Source: Yonghaparkia sp. Root332 (GTDB taxonomy: Bacteria > Actinomycetota > Actinomycetes > Actinomycetales > Microbacteriaceae). Taken from it: DNA of 64,000 bases. The first letter of the stretch is position 1. Each line of letters starts with the position of its first letter. This document shows positions 27,301-35,259 of the stretch, in pieces. The notes under the pieces are model-generated. The model ran no database searches. It was not told where the DNA came from and saw only the letters and a program-made list of their open reading frames with translations. The position numbers were made by a program, and so were the translations under genes. Where the stretch lies: positions 652,623 to 716,622 of the forward strand of contig NZ_LMCX01000001.1 in NCBI RefSeq assembly GCF_001425665.1, read 5' to 3'.

Positions 27301-28030
27301 CGTCGGCGGCTCGACGAAGGCCGGCGGGCCGTCGTACGTCGCGGGCTTCGGCACGTGGATGCCCGTCGCGCGCTCGCCGAAGCAGAACCTGAGCTTCCGA
27401 GGGCTGAGCGCGCCCGTGCGCCGCGTGCTCGAGGCGGCGCAGCCGGGGCTCGACTTCGCGGGGTTCGACTTTGCGCGCGCAGGGGCGCTCTCAGACGAGC
27501 GCGCGTGGGCCGACGAGTTCGGAGTCTCGCGCGACGTGAGCGACCTCGGGGTCGAGCGCAACGTGCTGCGCTATCGGGTGCCGACCGAGCCGGTCGTCGT
27601 ACGGCTCGCGGCCGGCGGGTCGTCAGGTTCGCTCGTCCGCGTGCTGCTCGCCGCGGTGCGGGCGGGGGCGCCCGTCGCGGTGTCGACGCCGATCGCGCTG
27701 CCGTCGGCGCTGCTGTCGCTCGCGGAGGAGTTCGACTCGCCGCTCGCCGCGGCCTCGTTCGTGATCGAGAGCGATGCGGCGTTCACGGAGCGCGTCGTCG
27801 CCGAGCGGCCGGCGCGCATCCGCCTCATCGGTGGTGACGGCGGTGCGGCCGATCAGGCGCGCGAGCTGTTCGCCGCCCTCGACGGAGACCCCGACGTCGC
27901 GATCTGGTCGGGCCCCATCACGGCCGCGGGTCGGGTCGAGCTGCTGCCGTTCGTGCGCGAGCAGTCGGTGAGCGTCACGGCGCACCGCTTCGGCAACCCG
28001 TACCCCGCGCTCGCCGAGCTGCCGCTGTAG
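24380..28030 (+). CDS. putA: Bifunctional proline dehydrogenase / L-glutamate gamma-semialdehyde dehydrogenase
   Basis: It oxidises proline to glutamate via P5C. The 1216-residue protein has a proline dehydrogenase barrel at about 130-500 (YVSVKVSSIVSQL, LNLDMEEFRDLDLT, and SYLIRRLEENASTENF carrying the substrate arginines). An aldehyde dehydrogenase domain spans about 580-1030 (VVPPWNFPVAIPAGG, ETSGKN, and catalytic Cys802 in GHAGQKCSAAS). A C-terminal ~190-residue extension is typical of long PutA proteins. No N-terminal ribbon-helix-helix DNA-binding domain is present, so it does not self-regulate like enterobacterial PutA. The ATG 24380 follows CGGAGG at 11 bp; the ATG 6 bp later is the alternative. 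Confidence 0.93.
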   Translation: MTMSTPIDHPLDSSRDGADDGTHSGTDTGAGMTRPDAPVQSAVHDVDRDLDALTPLADEAVALVRRWLDEAGDAKPDAAAARLAGLLKDPDGLHFAIGFVDRVARPEDLRVAARNLEELSERIPKFLPAPLRGLIAVGGGFARFLPNPIIPISRRVLRSMVGHLIVDATPEKLGATLANLRENGDRLNINLLGEAVLGDAEADKRLAGIHALVARDDVDYVSVKVSSIVSQLSMWAFDETVARVVERLVPLYEEAARSGTFLNLDMEEFRDLDLTIAVFERLLDRPSLQQYEAGIVLQAYLPEAVPALERLTAWAQRRRALGGAGIKVRVVKGANLAMERVDAAVHGWPVAVLPSKQASDANYKRVLELALRPDRVDAVRIGVAGHNLFDIAWAHLLAGSRGVSNRVEFEMLLGMAPDQTEAVRRTVGSLLLYTPVVHTEDFESAISYLIRRLEENASTENFLSGAFELANSHQIFAREQSRFLASLADLIDHPGAPEPHRVQNRLTGADAARELPLGATAASVGVRDNFDNEPDTDPALPANREWGRAILARAADSQLGADAVAAAAIATPSALEREIADARTAASAWASRSADDRADVLHAAGRMMAARRAELLEVMVAEAGKTLAEGDPEISEAIDFAHYYAESARELARVDGARFEPVRLTVVVPPWNFPVAIPAGGVLAALAAGSAVIIKPAPQVRRCAAVMVQALWDAGVPHSVLRLVDVPENALGQQLMSHPAVDRVVLTGAFETAALFRSWRADLPLLAETSGKNAIIVTPSADFDLAAADLARSAFGHAGQKCSAASLGILVGSVADSPAFRRQLVDAVRTLRVGSPLDPTTVVGPLIEPASGKLLRALTELAPGEEWLIEPQRLDESGRLWSPGVRLGVAPGSEFHTTEYFGPVLGLMRARDLDEALELQNTTPFGLTAGLHSLDVSEVDHWAEHVEAGNLYVNRGITGAIVRRQPFGGWKRSSVGGSTKAGGPSYVAGFGTWMPVARSPKQNLSFRGLSAPVRRVLEAAQPGLDFAGFDFARAGALSDERAWADEFGVSRDVSDLGVERNVLRYRVPTEPVVVRLAAGGSSGSLVRVLLAAVRAGAPVAVSTPIALPSALLSLAEEFDSPLAAASFVIESDAAFTERVVAERPARIRLIGGDGGAADQARELFAALDGDPDVAIWSGPITAAGRVELLPFVREQSVSVTAHRFGNPYPALAELPL

Positions 28031-28356
28031 GGCGGTCGCGCGCACGGCCGCGCCGCGGTCGACGACGCCTCGCGTCGTTTGCCGCGCCCGCTTCGTTGCG
28101 AGCAGGTCCTTCCGCCCGGTGCGTGTGCACTGACTCCGGCGATCGGGGGCCGCGCCCCCGCCGTTCTGTGGCGGTGCGGGCCTCGCAAGCCGGAACTCCG
28201 GAGTTGGTGCACGCGCCCTTCCAGAAGTGCGGATGGGGTGAATCGCGGTCGGCCGCTCCGCACTGTCAGAAGTCTGCAGCGCAGAGGGCCGGCACCCCCG
28301 CCGCGAGCGCCTGGGCGCGAGGTCGAGGGCGCTGAGCGAAGCGAAGGCGCGGCGGC
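28031..28356. other. Gene-free stretch with small palindromes
   Basis: About 326 bp between putA and the 3' end of the GntR gene, with no credible coding frame. It holds a 12-bp perfect palindrome AACTCCGGAGTT (28194-28205) and an AGTGCGGA/TCCGCACT inverted pair around 28230-28265. Nothing else is recognisable. Confidence 0.55.
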
Positions 28357-28713
28357 TCAGGCTCGCAGCGCGGCGCGCACGAGAGCCAGTGCGGCGTCGT
28401 CAGGCAGGCCGAGGCGGCGGATGCGGTCGGCGAACTGGCGCGCAGCATCCTGAGCCTGGCGCTCGGTCGGGTCGCCCTGCAGCGCGACGAACGAGCCGGC
28501 GCGACCGCGAGTCTCGATGATGCCGTCGGCCTCGAGCTCGCGGTAGGCGCGCGCGACGGTGTTGACGGCGAGGCCGAGCTCCTCGGCGAGGGCGCGCACC
28601 GTCGGCAGCTTCGCGCCGCCCGCCAGCGCCCCCGACGCGACCGCGTCGCGCACCTGCACGCGCAGCTGCTCGAACGGCGGGGTCGCCGAGCGCGGATCGA
28701 TCGTGACGATCAT
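28357..28713 (-). CDS. GntR-family regulator, YtrA type
   Basis: A 118-residue protein: a GntR winged helix domain (IDPRSATPPFEQLRVQVRDAVASG..., LPTVRALAEELGLAVNTVARAYRELE) with only a short C-terminal helix region, as in the YtrA subfamily. Such regulators usually control nearby ABC transporters, but none is adjacent. The ATG has TAGCCT six bases upstream, a leaderless arrangement. Confidence 0.85.
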   Translation of the reverse strand: MIVTIDPRSATPPFEQLRVQVRDAVASGALAGGAKLPTVRALAEELGLAVNTVARAYRELEADGIIETRGRAGSFVALQGDPTERQAQDAARQFADRIRRLGLPDDAALALVRAALRA

Positions 28714-28744
28714 GAGCCGAGGCTACCCGCGCGGCATTCCGCGG

Positions 28745-28806
28745 TTGAGCCGAAATGTGGCGAGTGAGCTAGAACATTTCGGCCCAACCGCCACATTCCG
28801 GCTCAA
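28745..28806. repeat. Intergenic palindromic repeat element
   Basis: TTGAGCCGAAATGTGGCG (28745-28762) is inverted at 28789-28806 with one mismatch. Inside the loop is a third, partial inverted copy (ACATTTCGG at 28774). It lies between the GntR gene and the 3' end of the RamB-like gene and has the shape of a REP/BIME-type element. Confidence 0.65.
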
Positions 28807-28843
28807 GCGCGAGGACGGGAGGACATGGCAGGGCCCGCCGCGC

Positions 28844-30310
28844 CTACACTCCCGCGTGCCGCTCGAGGAACCCGTACACCTCGGTGCGGTCGACCCCCGG
28901 GAAGCTCTCGCGCGGGAGCGCGGCGAGCAGCGACGAGTTGATGCGCGCCTGCGGGCGGGCCGCACCGGCCCAGCGGGCGGCGAGCTCCGGCGGAGCATCC
29001 TGGCAGCAGGCGGGGTCGGGGCAGGTCGACTCGCCGCGCCGCGTCGTCTCGCGCCCGCGGAACCACTTCACGTGCGCGAAGGGGGTTCCGACCGAGATCG
29101 AGAACTCGCCGGCCGACCCCGACTCGATGCGCGACGTGCACCAGTACGTGCCCGTCGGCTTGTCGGTGTACTGGTGGAACGGGCTGAAGCGGTCCGGCTC
29201 CTCGAACACCTGCCGCGCCGACCACTTGCGGCACACCGACTGGCCTTCGACGGCGCCGAGCGCGTCGGTCGGGAAGCGCACCGAGTCGTTCTCGTACGCC
29301 TTCGACAGCACGCCCGACGCCGACACCTTCAGGAAGTGGACCGGGATTCCCAGATGCTCGGTCGCGAGGTTCGTGAACCGGTGCGCGGCGGTCTCGTACG
29401 ACACCGCGAACCGGTCGCGCAGATCCTCCACGGCGAGCTCGCGCTTCGCCTTCGCCGCTTGCAGGAACGCCACCGCGTCGCCCTCGGGCACGAGCAGCGC
29501 CGCCGCGAGGTAGTTCGACTCGACGCGCTGCCGCAGGAACTCGGCGTACGACGTCGGCTCGGGCCGCTGCAGCACGTGCGCCGCGAGCGCCTGCAGCAGG
29601 TTCGTGCGCGGGTCGCGCCCCGGCGCGTTCTGCACCGGCAGATAGATGCGCCCGTTCTCGAGGTCGGTGACCGACCGCGTCGACGGCGGCAGGTCCGTGA
29701 CGTAGTGCAGCGTGAAGCCGAGGTGCGCGGCGAGCTCGGCGGCGAGGCGCTGCGAGAGCGGACCGCCCGCGTGCCCAATGGCCTTCAGCAGGTCGGCCGC
29801 GGTCTGCTCGAGCTCGCCGAAGTAGTTGCCGCGCGCCCGCATCTCGCCGCGCAGCGCTGCGTTCGCGCGTCGCGCCTCCTCCGGCGTCGCCGCGCGCTCG
29901 CGGTGCACCCGCTCGAGCTCGGCATGCAGGGCGAGAATCGTGCGAATCGCATCGTCCGAGAGCGACTTGCGCACCGGCAATGACGGGATGCCCAGGGCCG
30001 CGAACAGCGGACCCTCCTGTACCCGGGTCAGCGCGATCTCGAGCGCCGCCCGCCCCGTGGGAGCCTCGGAGCTCAGCAGCCTCTCGAGGCTCACGTCGAG
30101 CGCCCGCGCGATCGCCTGCAGCTCGCCGAGCTTCGCCTCGCGCTTGCCGTTCTCGAGCACCGAGACGTGCGAGGTCGCGACGCCGATCCGCTCGCCGAGC
30201 TCGGCGAGGGTCAGCCCGGCGTCGGAGCGGAGCTGGCGGATGCGGCGGCCGAGCGTGAGGGGATCGAGCACCTCTTCAGCGTGGCCGGGGGTCTGAGCGC
30301 GGTCGAGCAT
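28844..30310 (-). CDS. ramB: RamB-like regulator of acetate metabolism (short-chain fatty acyl regulator family)
   Basis: A 488-residue protein with an N-terminal XRE helix-turn-helix ([36 protein letters not shown]). It is followed by a long ImmA/IrrE-like region and a C-terminal domain with paired cysteines ([10 protein letters not shown]), as in ScfR/RamB proteins. In corynebacteria RamB controls aceA, aceB and acetate activation genes. Here the gene is divergent from aceA-aceB, which supports the same job. The start is inferred from the MLDRAQ frame; no clear ribosome site precedes it. Confidence 0.85.
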   Translation of the reverse strand: MLDRAQTPGHAEEVLDPLTLGRRIRQLRSDAGLTLAELGERIGVATSHVSVLENGKREAKLGELQAIARALDVSLERLLSSEAPTGRAALEIALTRVQEGPLFAALGIPSLPVRKSLSDDAIRTILALHAELERVHRERAATPEEARRANAALRGEMRARGNYFGELEQTAADLLKAIGHAGGPLSQRLAAELAAHLGFTLHYVTDLPPSTRSVTDLENGRIYLPVQNAPGRDPRTNLLQALAAHVLQRPEPTSYAEFLRQRVESNYLAAALLVPEGDAVAFLQAAKAKRELAVEDLRDRFAVSYETAAHRFTNLATEHLGIPVHFLKVSASGVLSKAYENDSVRFPTDALGAVEGQSVCRKWSARQVFEEPDRFSPFHQYTDKPTGTYWCTSRIESGSAGEFSISVGTPFAHVKWFRGRETTRRGESTCPDPACCQDAPPELAARWAGAARPQARINSSLLAALPRESFPGVDRTEVYGFLERHAGV

Positions 30311-30331
30311 GCGACGAGCATCCCACGCCCC

Positions 30332-30355
30332 GCTTTTCGGGCCAACCGAAAAAGC
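30332..30355. promoter_or_regulatory. Candidate RamB operator in the ramB-aceA divergent region
   Basis: GCTTTTCGG (30332-30340) and CCGAAAAAGC (30346-30355) form an inverted pair with one unpaired base. It lies 22 bp before the ramB start, inside an otherwise AT-rich intergenic patch. A second CGATCTTTCGG motif lies at about 30369. These are the only regulator-like symmetric sites between the two genes. Confidence 0.4.
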
Positions 30356-30481
30356 AGGAAATTTCAGTCGATCTTTCGGGGCTCGAGGGCCCGTTCTTCG
30401 GCGAGCGTGGACTCACGGCGGCAGACAGCCCGCCCCGACCAGCCCCGCACGACACGCGGGCACACCGAAGGAGCAGCCCCG

Positions 30482-31792
30482 ATGAGCACCCAGCACCGCA
30501 CCGGCGACCAGACGCAGACCGCCGCCGAGCTCGAGACCGCGTGGAAGACCGAGGCCCGCTGGTCGGGCGTGCAGCGCGACTACTCCGCTGAGGACGTCAT
30601 CGCGCTGCGCGGCACCGTACAGGTCGAGCACACGCTCGCCCGACGCGGCGCCGAGAACCTGTGGAACCTGATCCACACCGAGAACTACGTCAACGCCCTC
30701 GGCGCCCTCACCGGCAACCAGGCAGTGCAGCAGATCCGCGCTGGCCTCAAGGCGATCTACCTCAGCGGCTGGCAGGTCGCCGCGGACGCCAACCTCTCGG
30801 GCCAGACCTACCCCGACCAGAGCCTCTACCCGGCCAACTCGGTGCCCGCCGTCGTCAAGCGCATCAACAACGCCCTGCGCCGCGCCGACCAGATCGCCGC
30901 CGCCGAGGGCACCTCGTCGGGTGCGGATGGCGGCATCGACTGGCTGGCCCCGATCGTGGCGGACGCCGAGGCAGGCTTCGGCGGACCCCTCAACGCCTAC
31001 GAGCTCATGACCTCGATGATCGAGGCGGGCGCCGCGGGCGTGCACTGGGAGGACCAGCTCGCGAGCGAGAAGAAGTGCGGCCACATGGGCGGCAAGGTGC
31101 TCATTCCCACCCAGCAGCACATCCGCACCCTCAACGCCGCGCGCCTCGCGGCCGACGTCGCGGGGGTGCCGAGCATCATCGTCGCGCGCACCGACTCGCT
31201 CGCCGCCGACCTCGTCACGAGCGACATCGACGAGCGCGACCGCCCGTTCCTCACGGGCGAGCGCACCGAGGAGGGCTTCTTCCGCACCCGGCCCGGCATC
31301 GAGACCGTGCTCGCCCGCGGCCACGCCTACGCCCCCTACGCCGACCTGCTGTGGGTCGAGTCGAGCGAGCCCGACCTCGAGCTCGCGCGCACCTTCGCCG
31401 AGAGCATCCACAAGGAGTTCCCCGGCAAGAAGCTCGCGTACAACTGCTCGCCGTCGTTCAACTGGAAGCGCCACCTCGACGACGACACCATCGCCAGGTT
31501 CCAGAACGAGCTCGGCGCGATGGGCTACGCGTTCCAGTTCATCACCCTCGCCGGGTTCCACTCGCTCAACCACTCGATGTTCGAGCTCGCGCGCGGCTAC
31601 AAGGAGCGCCAGATGAGCGCCTACGTCGAGCTGCAGGAGGCCGAGTTCGCCTCCGAGGCAGGCGGCTACACGGCGACCAAGCACCAGCGCGAAGTCGGCA
31701 CCGGCTACTTCGACCGCATCGCGACGGCGCTCAACCCCGAGAGCGCGACGCTCGCGCTCGTCGGCTCGACAGAGGCGCAGCAGTTCCACTAG
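30482..31792 (+). CDS. aceA: Isocitrate lyase
   Basis: It cleaves isocitrate to glyoxylate and succinate, the first glyoxylate-shunt step. The 436-residue protein shows [11 protein letters not shown], metal-binding [11 protein letters not shown], catalytic Cys199 in KKCGHMGGK, and YNCSPSFNW near the C-terminus. The ATG has GAAGGAGCAGCCCCG upstream. aceB follows 57 bp downstream, so the two are probably co-transcribed under RamB-like control. Confidence 0.96.
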   Translation: MSTQHRTGDQTQTAAELETAWKTEARWSGVQRDYSAEDVIALRGTVQVEHTLARRGAENLWNLIHTENYVNALGALTGNQAVQQIRAGLKAIYLSGWQVAADANLSGQTYPDQSLYPANSVPAVVKRINNALRRADQIAAAEGTSSGADGGIDWLAPIVADAEAGFGGPLNAYELMTSMIEAGAAGVHWEDQLASEKKCGHMGGKVLIPTQQHIRTLNAARLAADVAGVPSIIVARTDSLAADLVTSDIDERDRPFLTGERTEEGFFRTRPGIETVLARGHAYAPYADLLWVESSEPDLELARTFAESIHKEFPGKKLAYNCSPSFNWKRHLDDDTIARFQNELGAMGYAFQFITLAGFHSLNHSMFELARGYKERQMSAYVELQEAEFASEAGGYTATKHQREVGTGYFDRIATALNPESATLALVGSTEAQQFH

Positions 31793-31849
31793 GCCTGCGC
31801 CGGGCATCCCCTTCTTTCACCGACACGACTCATCTGAGACGAGACGATC

Positions 31850-33535
31850 ATGACCACGTCCACCATCGCCGACCACCAGCTGACCATCGCGGGCCCCATG
31901 CGCCCCCGCTACGACGAGATCCTCACCCCCGAGGCGCTCGCGTTCGTCGCCGAGCTGCACCGCCGCTTCGCGGGCACGCGGCACGAGCGGCTCGCCGACC
32001 GCATGCGCGCCCGGTACGACCTGGGCAACGGGCGCGACCTGCGCTTCCTGCCTGAGACGGCGGATGTCCGTGAGCACGACTCCTGGCGCGTCGCGGGAGC
32101 AGGCCCCGGCCTGGAGGACCGGCGCATCGAGATCACGGGCCCGACCGACCCGAAGATGACGATCAATGCCCTCAACTCGGGCGCGAACGTCTGGCTCGCC
32201 GACCTCGAGGACGCCACGAGCCCGACGTGGGGCAACATCGTGGAAGGGCAGCTGTCGCTGTTCGACGCGATCCGCGAGCGGCTCGAGTTCACCGCCCCCG
32301 GCGTCGACGGCGCCCCCGGCAAGGAGTACCGCGTCACCGCCGAGCGCACGCCCACGATCGTGATGCGCCCGCGCGGCTGGCACCTCGTCGAGAAGCACAT
32401 CGAGTACACCGACCGCTCGGGGCTGCGCCTCGCCGCGAGCGCGAGCCTCGTCGACTTCGGGCTCTACGCCTTCCACAACGCGGCCGAGCTCGTCGCCCGC
32501 GGCCGAGGCCCGTACTTCTACCTGCCGAAGCTCGAGAACCACCGCGAGGCCCGGCTCTGGAACGACGTCTTCACCTTCACCGAGCAGCGCCTCGGGCTCG
32601 ACCACGGCACCATCCGCGCGACGGTGCTCATCGAGACCTTCCCCGCGGCGTTCCAGATGGAGGAGATCCTGTTCGAGCTCCGCGACCACTGCGCGGGCCT
32701 CAACGCCGGCCGCTGGGACTACGTCTTCTCGATCATCAAGAACTACCGGGGTCGGGGCCAGTGGTTCGTGCTGCCCGACCGCGACCGCATCCTCATGACC
32801 CTGCCGTTCATGCGGGCGTACACCGAGCTGCTCGTCAAGACGTGCCACAAGCGCGGCGCTCACGCGATCGGCGGGATGAGCGCGTTCATCCCGAACCGCC
32901 GCGACCCGGAGGTCACGGAGCGCGCGCTCGAGCGCGTCGCCGCCGACAAGCGCCGCGAGGCCGGCGACGGCTTCGACGGCTCGTGGGTCGCGCACCCCGA
33001 CCTCATCCCCGTCGCGCGGGCCGAGTTCGACGCCGTCCTCGGCGACCGCCCGAACCAGCTCGACCGGCAGCGCGACGACGTGCACGTCACGGCGCGCGAC
33101 CTGCTCGACGTGCGCTCGGCCGGGGGCGAGGTCACCCTCGCTGGCGTGCGCGCGAACATCGCGATCACCATCCGGTACCTCGACTCGTGGCTGCGCGGCA
33201 TCGGCGCCGCCGCGATCGACAACCTCATGGAGGACGCCGCGACCGCGGAGATCAGCCGCTCGCAGCTGTGGCAGTGGATCCACCAGGATCACGTCACCGT
33301 CGAGGGCGAGACGATCACGCGCGGCCTCGTCGAGGGGATGCTCGCCGAGGTGCTCGCCTCGCTGCCGCACGCGCCGGGCAGCCGCCTGGCCGAGGCGGAG
33401 GAGCTCTTCCGCACCGTGACCCTCCACGAGGACTTCCCGACCTTCCTCACGGTGCCGGGCTACACGCGGTACCTGGTCGAGCCGGCCGAGGCCGCGCCGG
33501 CGAGCCATGAGCAGCAGGAGGCGCGCGCCGCGTAG
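31850..33535 (+). CDS. aceB: Malate synthase A
   Basis: It condenses glyoxylate with acetyl-CoA to malate. The 561-residue length is that of the A isoform. It shows RPRGWHLVEKHI with the catalytic arginine, the FYLPKLENH segment, LIETFPAAFQMEEI with metal-ligand glutamate, and the VEDAATAEISRSQLWQW-type C-terminal block (here MEDAATAEISRSQLWQW) containing the catalytic aspartate. It forms the glyoxylate shunt with aceA just upstream. Confidence 0.96.
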   Translation: MTTSTIADHQLTIAGPMRPRYDEILTPEALAFVAELHRRFAGTRHERLADRMRARYDLGNGRDLRFLPETADVREHDSWRVAGAGPGLEDRRIEITGPTDPKMTINALNSGANVWLADLEDATSPTWGNIVEGQLSLFDAIRERLEFTAPGVDGAPGKEYRVTAERTPTIVMRPRGWHLVEKHIEYTDRSGLRLAASASLVDFGLYAFHNAAELVARGRGPYFYLPKLENHREARLWNDVFTFTEQRLGLDHGTIRATVLIETFPAAFQMEEILFELRDHCAGLNAGRWDYVFSIIKNYRGRGQWFVLPDRDRILMTLPFMRAYTELLVKTCHKRGAHAIGGMSAFIPNRRDPEVTERALERVAADKRREAGDGFDGSWVAHPDLIPVARAEFDAVLGDRPNQLDRQRDDVHVTARDLLDVRSAGGEVTLAGVRANIAITIRYLDSWLRGIGAAAIDNLMEDAATAEISRSQLWQWIHQDHVTVEGETITRGLVEGMLAEVLASLPHAPGSRLAEAEELFRTVTLHEDFPTFLTVPGYTRYLVEPAEAAPASHEQQEARAA

Positions 33536-33540
33536 GACCC

Positions 33541-33580
33541 CGTCGACCGCGCGTACGACTACTCGTGCGCGCGGTCGACG
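33541..33580. terminator. Bidirectional terminator between aceB and the Lrp gene
   Basis: CGTCGACCGCGCG (33541-33553) is exactly inverted at 33568-33580, and the inner bases extend the stem to near full pairing. The right arm lies inside the last codons of the convergent Lrp gene, so the coding end doubles as half of the hairpin. Confidence 0.7.
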
Positions 33581-33996
33581 AGCCGCGAGAACACGATCGC
33601 CGACCGCGTGTGGTCGACGTTGGGCGCCGACCGCACGCGCTCGAGCGCTTCCTCCATGCTCGGGATGTCGCGCGACCGCAGCCGCACGATCGCGTCGGCG
33701 TCGCCCGTGACGGTGCCGGCCTCCACGACCTCGGGCACGGCGAGCAGGATGCGCCGCAGCTCCTCCGGCGCGACCGTGCCGCGGCAGAACAGCTCGACGT
33801 ACGCCTCGACGGCGAGGCCCTCGACGGCCGGGTCGACCTGCACGGTGAAACCGCGGATCACGCGCTCGGCGACGAGCTTGTCGACGCGGCGCTTGACGGC
33901 CGAGGCGGAGAGTCCGACGACGTCGCCGATGTCGCCGTAGCCGGCGCGGGCGTTCTGACGCAGCTGATCGATGATGCGCGAATCGATGGCGTCCAT
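33559..33996 (-). CDS. Lrp/AsnC-family regulator
   Basis: A 145-residue protein with an N-terminal AsnC helix-turn-helix (DSRIIDQLRQNARAGYGDIG, SASAVKRRVDKLVAERV) and a C-terminal RAM effector domain. Ligand and targets are unknown. The ATG has TACCGT six bases upstream (leaderless). It is convergent with aceB and divergent from the iron transporter operon. Confidence 0.87.
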   Translation of the reverse strand: MDAIDSRIIDQLRQNARAGYGDIGDVVGLSASAVKRRVDKLVAERVIRGFTVQVDPAVEGLAVEAYVELFCRGTVAPEELRRILLAVPEVVEAGTVTGDADAIVRLRSRDIPSMEEALERVRSAPNVDHTRSAIVFSRLVDRAHE

Positions 33997-34095
33997 GGGC
34001 TAACGGTAGGCGACTCGGCGGCGCGGCGGGGCATCCGCACGCACGAATGCTGCGCCGCCGTGAGTTCGCCGGCGCGGGTGGCGTTTCCCGATTGG

Positions 34096-34114
34096 TAAGG
34101 CTAGCCTTACCTGT
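34096..34114. promoter_or_regulatory. DtxR/IdeR-type iron box
   Basis: TAAGGCTAGCCTTACCTGT matches 16 of 19 positions of the degenerate iron-box consensus TWAGGTWAGSCTWACCTWA. It sits in an 18-bp perfect palindrome (34094-34111). It lies 56 bp before the iron-binding lipoprotein gene, so the importer should be repressed by a DtxR/IdeR homologue when iron is plentiful. Confidence 0.75.
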
Positions 34115-34169
34115 GGCAGCGTCGCCGTGTCCTGCACCTCCTCCCCTCCCTCTCCTCCGGAGTCCTTCC

Positions 34170-35189
34170 ATGCGCTCGTCCCGCCCACTCGCCCTGCTCG
34201 CCCTGCCCGTCGCCGGCCTGCTGCTCGCCGGCTGCGCCGCGACCCCCGCCGAGGAGGAGGCGGCGTTCACGCTGTACTCCGGCCGCGATGAGGACCTCGT
34301 GCAGCCGCTCATCGACGCGTTCACCGAGGAGACCGGCATCCAGGTGGACGTGCGCTACGGCAACACCCCGGAGATGGCCGCGCTGCTGCTGGAGGAGGGC
34401 GACGCGACTCCCGCCGACGTCTTCCTCTCGCAGGACGCCGGCGCGCTCGGCGCCTTGAGCGACGCCGAGCTGTTCGCGACGCTCCCGGACGACATCACGG
34501 GCGCCGTGACCCCCGAGTTCAGCTCGACCGACGGCAGCTGGGTGGGCGTCACGGGTCGCGCGCGCGTCGTCGTGTACGACGGCGAGCGCCTGAGCGCCGA
34601 CGAGCTGCCCGACTCGATCGACGGCTACGTCACCGATGAGTGGCGGGGCCGACTGGGCGTCGCGCCGACGAACGCGAGCTTCCAGTCGTTCATCACCGCG
34701 CTGCGCGTCATCGAGGGGGAGGACGCCGCCGAGCAGTGGGCCGAGGCGCTCTCGAACAACGACCCGCAGATCTTCGAGTCGAACGTGCCGATCCTCACCG
34801 CGGTCAACGACGGAGCGCTCGAGGCGGGCCTCATCAACCACTACTACTGGTTCCGTCAGGCGGCCGAGGTCGGCGCCGACAACATGCGCGCGCAGCTGAA
34901 GTTCCTCACCCCGGGCGATGCGGGCTCGATCGTCAACGTCACGGGCGCTGGCCTCCTGAGCGGCGCGGCCGAGAACGAGGACGCCCGTGCCTTCATCGAG
35001 TACCTCGTGTCGCAGGCGGGCCAGGGGTACTTCGTGAACGAGACCTTCGAGTACCCGCTCGTGCCCGGCATCGAGGCCGCCGAGGGTCTGCCCGCTCTCG
35101 AGTCGCTCGTCACGCCCGACTTCGACCTCAGCGACCTCGACTCGCTCCAGCAGTCGCAGGAGCTGCTGTCGCGCGTCGGCCTCATCTAG
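34170..35189 (+). CDS. Ferric-iron ABC transporter substrate-binding lipoprotein (FbpA-like)
   Basis: A 339-residue lipoprotein with lipobox LLAGC and lipidated Cys22. The mature protein opens FTLYSGRDEDLVQPLIDAF, as in Fe3+-binding FbpA proteins. The adjacent tyrosines Tyr225-Tyr226 in NHYYWFRQ match the paired tyrosines that ligate ferric iron in this family. The ATG is placed at the signal peptide. The iron box upstream and the permease and ATPase downstream complete an iron importer. Confidence 0.9.
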   Translation: MRSSRPLALLALPVAGLLLAGCAATPAEEEAAFTLYSGRDEDLVQPLIDAFTEETGIQVDVRYGNTPEMAALLLEEGDATPADVFLSQDAGALGALSDAELFATLPDDITGAVTPEFSSTDGSWVGVTGRARVVVYDGERLSADELPDSIDGYVTDEWRGRLGVAPTNASFQSFITALRVIEGEDAAEQWAEALSNNDPQIFESNVPILTAVNDGALEAGLINHYYWFRQAAEVGADNMRAQLKFLTPGDAGSIVNVTGAGLLSGAAENEDARAFIEYLVSQAGQGYFVNETFEYPLVPGIEAAEGLPALESLVTPDFDLSDLDSLQQSQELLSRVGLI

Positions 35190-35215
35190 CCCCTCGAACC
35201 GGCCGCCGCGGGGCT
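35188..35215 (+). terminator. Weak hairpin between the iron-binding protein and permease genes
   Basis: AGCCCC and GGGGCT (35188-35193, 35210-35215) flank a 16-base loop and are followed by TTTCG. It may attenuate read-through so that the binding protein is made in excess over the permease. Confidence 0.35.
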
Positions 35216-35259
35216 TTCGACCCTGCCGGCTCCCACCCACCGAATGGTCGAATAGCCCC

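Noticed and set aside
31817-34339. An 840-codon minus-strand frame across aceB, the Lrp gene and the start of the iron operon
   Set aside because: It crosses well-supported genes on both strands and has no recognisable motif; high-GC shadow.
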